Source: Aptenodytes patagonicus (lineage: Eukaryota; Chordata; Aves; Sphenisciformes; Spheniscidae). Taken from it: a stretch of DNA of 64,000 nt. The stretch lies in contig NC_134961.1 in NCBI RefSeq assembly GCF_965638725.1, positions 3,906,001-3,970,000 on the forward strand. The letters run 5' to 3'. Positions 60,901 to 64,000 of this stretch are shown one piece after another (within the stretch, counting starts at the first letter, position 1; each line of letters begins with the position of its first letter). A program made the position numbers and the translations under genes. The notes below the pieces were generated by a model. The model was not told where the DNA came from, did not search any database, and saw only the letters and a list, made by a program, of their open reading frames with translations.

Positions 60901-62547
60901 TGAATGCCAAGGAAACGTTTCGGTGAGGATGAGATGAGGTTTTCTGGTGGATGGCTGTACCTTCTCCCATCTCACCTGCATCATATTGCCCATTACTAGT
61001 TCTGGAAGCCATGCTCCTGCCAGGCTTAGTAGTATTCTTGTATCTTGTCACAATGCTACCCACTCTACAGGGACTATTCTGTTTTTACTGTGGATTTGTA
61101 TCTACTTATCCATAGAATTTAAGGTCAGAATGCAGTAATCTATTTTTGTGTCCCACGTAATGCAGGCCGTATTTTCTGCTAAATATTTTTTGCTGCAGAT
61201 CAGATGCCTTGTAGCTGGATTGAAACATAAAATGTAGAGAAGCTTACCAATTACTCATTTAGATGTTCTGGTAATGAAGACTGACTATATCCCTTGGGTC
61301 AAAATTCAGCACTCCCTGTGTTAAGAAGACTGAAAAAAGATTGGATGTGTCAGTCTCAAGTTCTACTGAACGAGCACTGTAGCAGAGTGTAGGTGTTAGT
61401 CATTACTCAGGTAGCGGTTTAGTGGTTACAGTTTAAAACTGAAGTCTTGGCTATGAGTTCTTACTGAAGTTCATTAGAACTTTTCAAGTGTATCAACATT
61501 GCAGTGCTGGTGAAAATCCATCTGTGCCGTCTGAATAACTGAGTATTTTCCCCCCCTAAACTCCTTTGCAGTCTGATTGTTTTTGTTCTAGATTGTTGTG
61601 TTGCAGTATGCTACTAGAAGCAGCAACTTCTTCCCAGCGATTCTATTTTTTATGGGGAGGCTGAAACAGGTATCATAGACATATGTGTAGAAAGAAGTTT
61701 AATGTGAATGGTTTCATATGAGTTTAAAATAATGTAAAGCAGGATACATATAAAAAAATTAACAGTGAATGACATAGTCATTCCATAGTTCAAATGTCAT
61801 TAAGCTCTCTGAGGCAGGGATTGCCTGGTTTTATGTATTTATGTATAATACCTTGTGCTATTACAAGGAAGTGTTCTGGCTTGTTTTTGATGTTGTTAAA
61901 CAGAAGGAAAAAAAAAGGTATTGTACAACATGCTGCTGCGAAGTGTAATTAAGAATGTTTTGTTTTTAAAGAACTTTGTAAACGTGCTTTTAGTTTCTCT
62001 TACAGGTAATGGTCCTGTTGCTTCAGTTTTTTCTAGCTATAATGAAGTTAGATGGCAGCATTTTCAAATCCTGATAGGAAGCTTCTTATTATATTAATCA
62101 CCTTAGTACTAAGAGAGTAACTGAAGGAAATGGGGGAAAAAAAACCCCAAACCCCACCACATTTTTTTCCTCAAAGAAATTAACTTTTCTGAATGTTTTA
62201 TTCTTCTGTGAAATGAAAACTGAGCATCGGTGACTTAAAATACAAAGTAATTTGTCATGTTATTCTTCATGGTTTGTTCTAGTTTTTTGTTTAATTCGGA
62301 AGTTTGCAAACTGATTAACTATGCCAAAAGGTGTTGTATAGTTATTAGTTTTTTAAATATGGTTTGATCTTGAAAATCAGCTGTAAATATCAACACTGGT
62401 CGTCAGTGGCTTATATTACATCTGCTCAGTGTCATCAAAGTAGAAGAAAAACATGACATCTTTGTAATGCTACTTCGCAGACTACAATTGTACTTCTGCT
62501 TAATCTTCTGGTTACAGAGAACATGGAAGCTGAAGTACATAGATATG

Positions 62548-63099
62548 TGTTGTGGTTTAACCTCAGTCGGCAACTGAGGACCACACAGCCGCTCGCTCAC
62601 TCCCCGCCCCCCCCCCGTTGGGATGGGGGAGAGAATTGGAAGAGCACAAGTGAGAAAAACTCGTGGGTTGAGATAAAAACAGTTTAATAATTGAAATAAT
62701 AGTAATATAATAATAATAATACACAAAACAAGTGATGCACAGTACAATTGCTCACCACCCGCCGACCGATGCCCAGCCAGTCCCCGAGCAGCGGCCCCCC
62801 CCGGCCAGCTTTCCCCCAGTTTATGTACTGAGCATGACGGCACATGGTATGGAATGTCCCTTTGGCCAGTTTGGGTCAGCTGTGCTGGCTGTGCCCCCTC
62901 CCAGCTTCTTGTGCACCTCCAGCCTTCTCAGTCGGTAGAGCATGGGAAACTAAAAAGTCCTTGGCTAGTGTAAGCACTACCTAGCAACAACTAAAACATC
63001 GGTGTGTTATCAACTTAGTTCTCATCCTAAATCCAAAACGCAGCAGTGTACCAGCTACTAGGAAGGAAATTAACTCTATCCCTGCCAAAACCAGGACAA
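62548..63099 (-). mobile_element. Solo endogenous retrovirus LTR, same family as 9410-10001, inverted
   Basis: Read on the minus strand it begins TGTCCTGGTTTTGGCAGGGA and ends GGTTAAACCACAACA, matching the element at 9.4 kb end to end in its U3 part. It is flanked by ATATG at 62543-62547 and 63100-63104, a 5-bp target duplication. The cAMP-response site is degraded to TGCCGTCA and the TATA to TACATAAA, so this copy is probably less active. It holds an internal ATA/ATT microsatellite near 62695-62722. No internal viral genes. Confidence 0.9.
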
Positions 63100-64000
63100 T
63101 ATGATAACTATGTGTTTAGGTTTTATGAGTAAAGGTCCTATCTCGTGTCTTTTAAAACATTCACTTAGCTTATTTGTAGTCTTTTGCTGTAAACAAGGGA
63201 GCTCTAATTTTATAACCGTGCCAGTCTATTTTTAAATTTATCATGAAGCTGTGGCATCTCAGACTAATCTAAGTAATAAAGATTCCTGTTGTTTCCTTGT
63301 CTTTAAGCAAGAAAGTTTAAAACAATGCCTGTTGAAAAGTGATAATTAACCAAGAGTGTAAGTTTGTTTGTTATGCTACCTGCTGTTTAGTTTGCATACA
63401 GACACATTCAGAAAAGTTTATGGTTTCTCTGAGCACCTCTGCTTTATCTTCAGTGAGGGATCTGTTCAGCATTTCTGTGGAAAATATTTGAGTTTATTAA
63501 GTTTGTTTAAATTTAGGAGAAAAAAAACCACCAAAACCCCAAAGCCCCAGAATATTTGTGTTCCATTTATTTACTGTTTGCTGTTTCCTATTTGCTCATC
63601 TGCTATCTGTCATTGAATTGAAATAATTTCTTCTAAAGAAAATGCTCCCAAGCAGTGTTCCAGGGTAACACATCATGAGCTCTCTTTCTAATGCTGTCAT
63701 GTGTTATCTTCATTAAGACTTCAGGGCTGAGAATTTTTCATTGACAGAAAGAATAATACCTGGTTCCTGCATATACTTGGTTTTAAATGCTATGAACAAC
63801 TTTGTTCTGTTCATAATTGGGTACTGGAATAGCAATTTGCTTTAATTTTATTTGACTGAAAACAGATTACAATAAGTACATCTGTGATATAGTATTGGTT
63901 GAGATTGCATTTTATGCCCTAGAGAAGGAAATAATTTATTTCTGTTACAAAAATTAATTTACAGCAATTGTAACTAAGTCTTAGTTGTTTGTTTTTTTTT

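Larger units (their letters stand above)
55530..64000 (+). other. NSMCE1: NSMCE1 first coding intron (continues past window)
   Basis: No further NSMCE1 exon is recognisable: the expected KLEDFIN-type sequence that follows in human is absent. The stretch holds a CR1 fragment, a solo LTR and a 30-bp tandem duplication, described separately. A splice-acceptor-like site at 58718-58727 is followed by a 62-codon open frame in the right phase but does not resemble NSMCE1. Confidence 0.6.

Noticed and set aside
1-64000. CRISPR arrays, rRNA, tRNA, bacterial operons
   Set aside because: I looked for regularly spaced repeats and conserved RNA cores and found none. The window is vertebrate nuclear DNA.

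Overview
This is a vertebrate nuclear window, almost certainly from a bird. The genes have many short exons with GT/AG introns. The interspersed repeats are CR1 LINE tails of the avian type and solo endogenous-retrovirus LTRs with 5-bp target duplications. There is nothing bacterial here: no operons, CRISPR arrays or bacterial mobile elements.

The window carries the conserved type I cytokine receptor block known from mammals (NSMCE1 - IL4R - IL21R). From left to right: (1) 1-6.2 kb, no recognisable gene, the region downstream of IL21R; (2) 6.2-20.3 kb, IL21R on the minus strand with all eight coding exons, 594 predicted residues; (3) 20.3-36.5 kb, the upstream region of IL21R and the IL4R/IL21R intergenic stretch, with a CR1 fragment at 21.4-22.2 kb and a TATA/poly(A)-containing, LTR-like unit at 34.5-35.1 kb; (4) 36.6-48.4 kb, IL4R on the minus strand with all nine coding exons including a 20-nt micro-exon, 1035 predicted residues; (5) 48.4-54.8 kb, the IL4R upstream region leading into a dense CpG island at about 53.05-54.8 kb; (6) 55.4 kb to the end, NSMCE1 on the plus strand, with only the first coding exon visible and the rest beyond the window.

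I assembled both receptor reading frames exon by exon on the minus strand. Every junction is GT/AG and keeps phase. Both proteins have a signal peptide, a two-domain cytokine-receptor ectodomain ending in WSEWS, one membrane helix, a Box1 that binds JAK1, and a long tyrosine-bearing tail. By family knowledge, IL-21R and IL-4R-alpha pair with the common gamma chain (IL2RG) and signal through JAK1/JAK3 to STAT3 (IL-21) or STAT6 (IL-4/IL-13). NSMCE1 is the RING subunit of the SMC5/6 DNA-repair complex and is unrelated in function; it appears to share a CpG-island promoter region, head to head, with IL4R.

The most striking observation is in the IL4R tail. The segment equivalent to the mammalian insulin/IL-4 receptor (I4R) motif NPAYRSF reads NPAHKSF, so the key tyrosine has become histidine. 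It is followed by five further tandem copies of the same 18-residue unit (54 bp each), every one of which has a tyrosine in the lost position (AYKSF, AYKSC or VYKSC). This looks like a recently expanded array of STAT6-type docking sites next to a lost IRS docking site.
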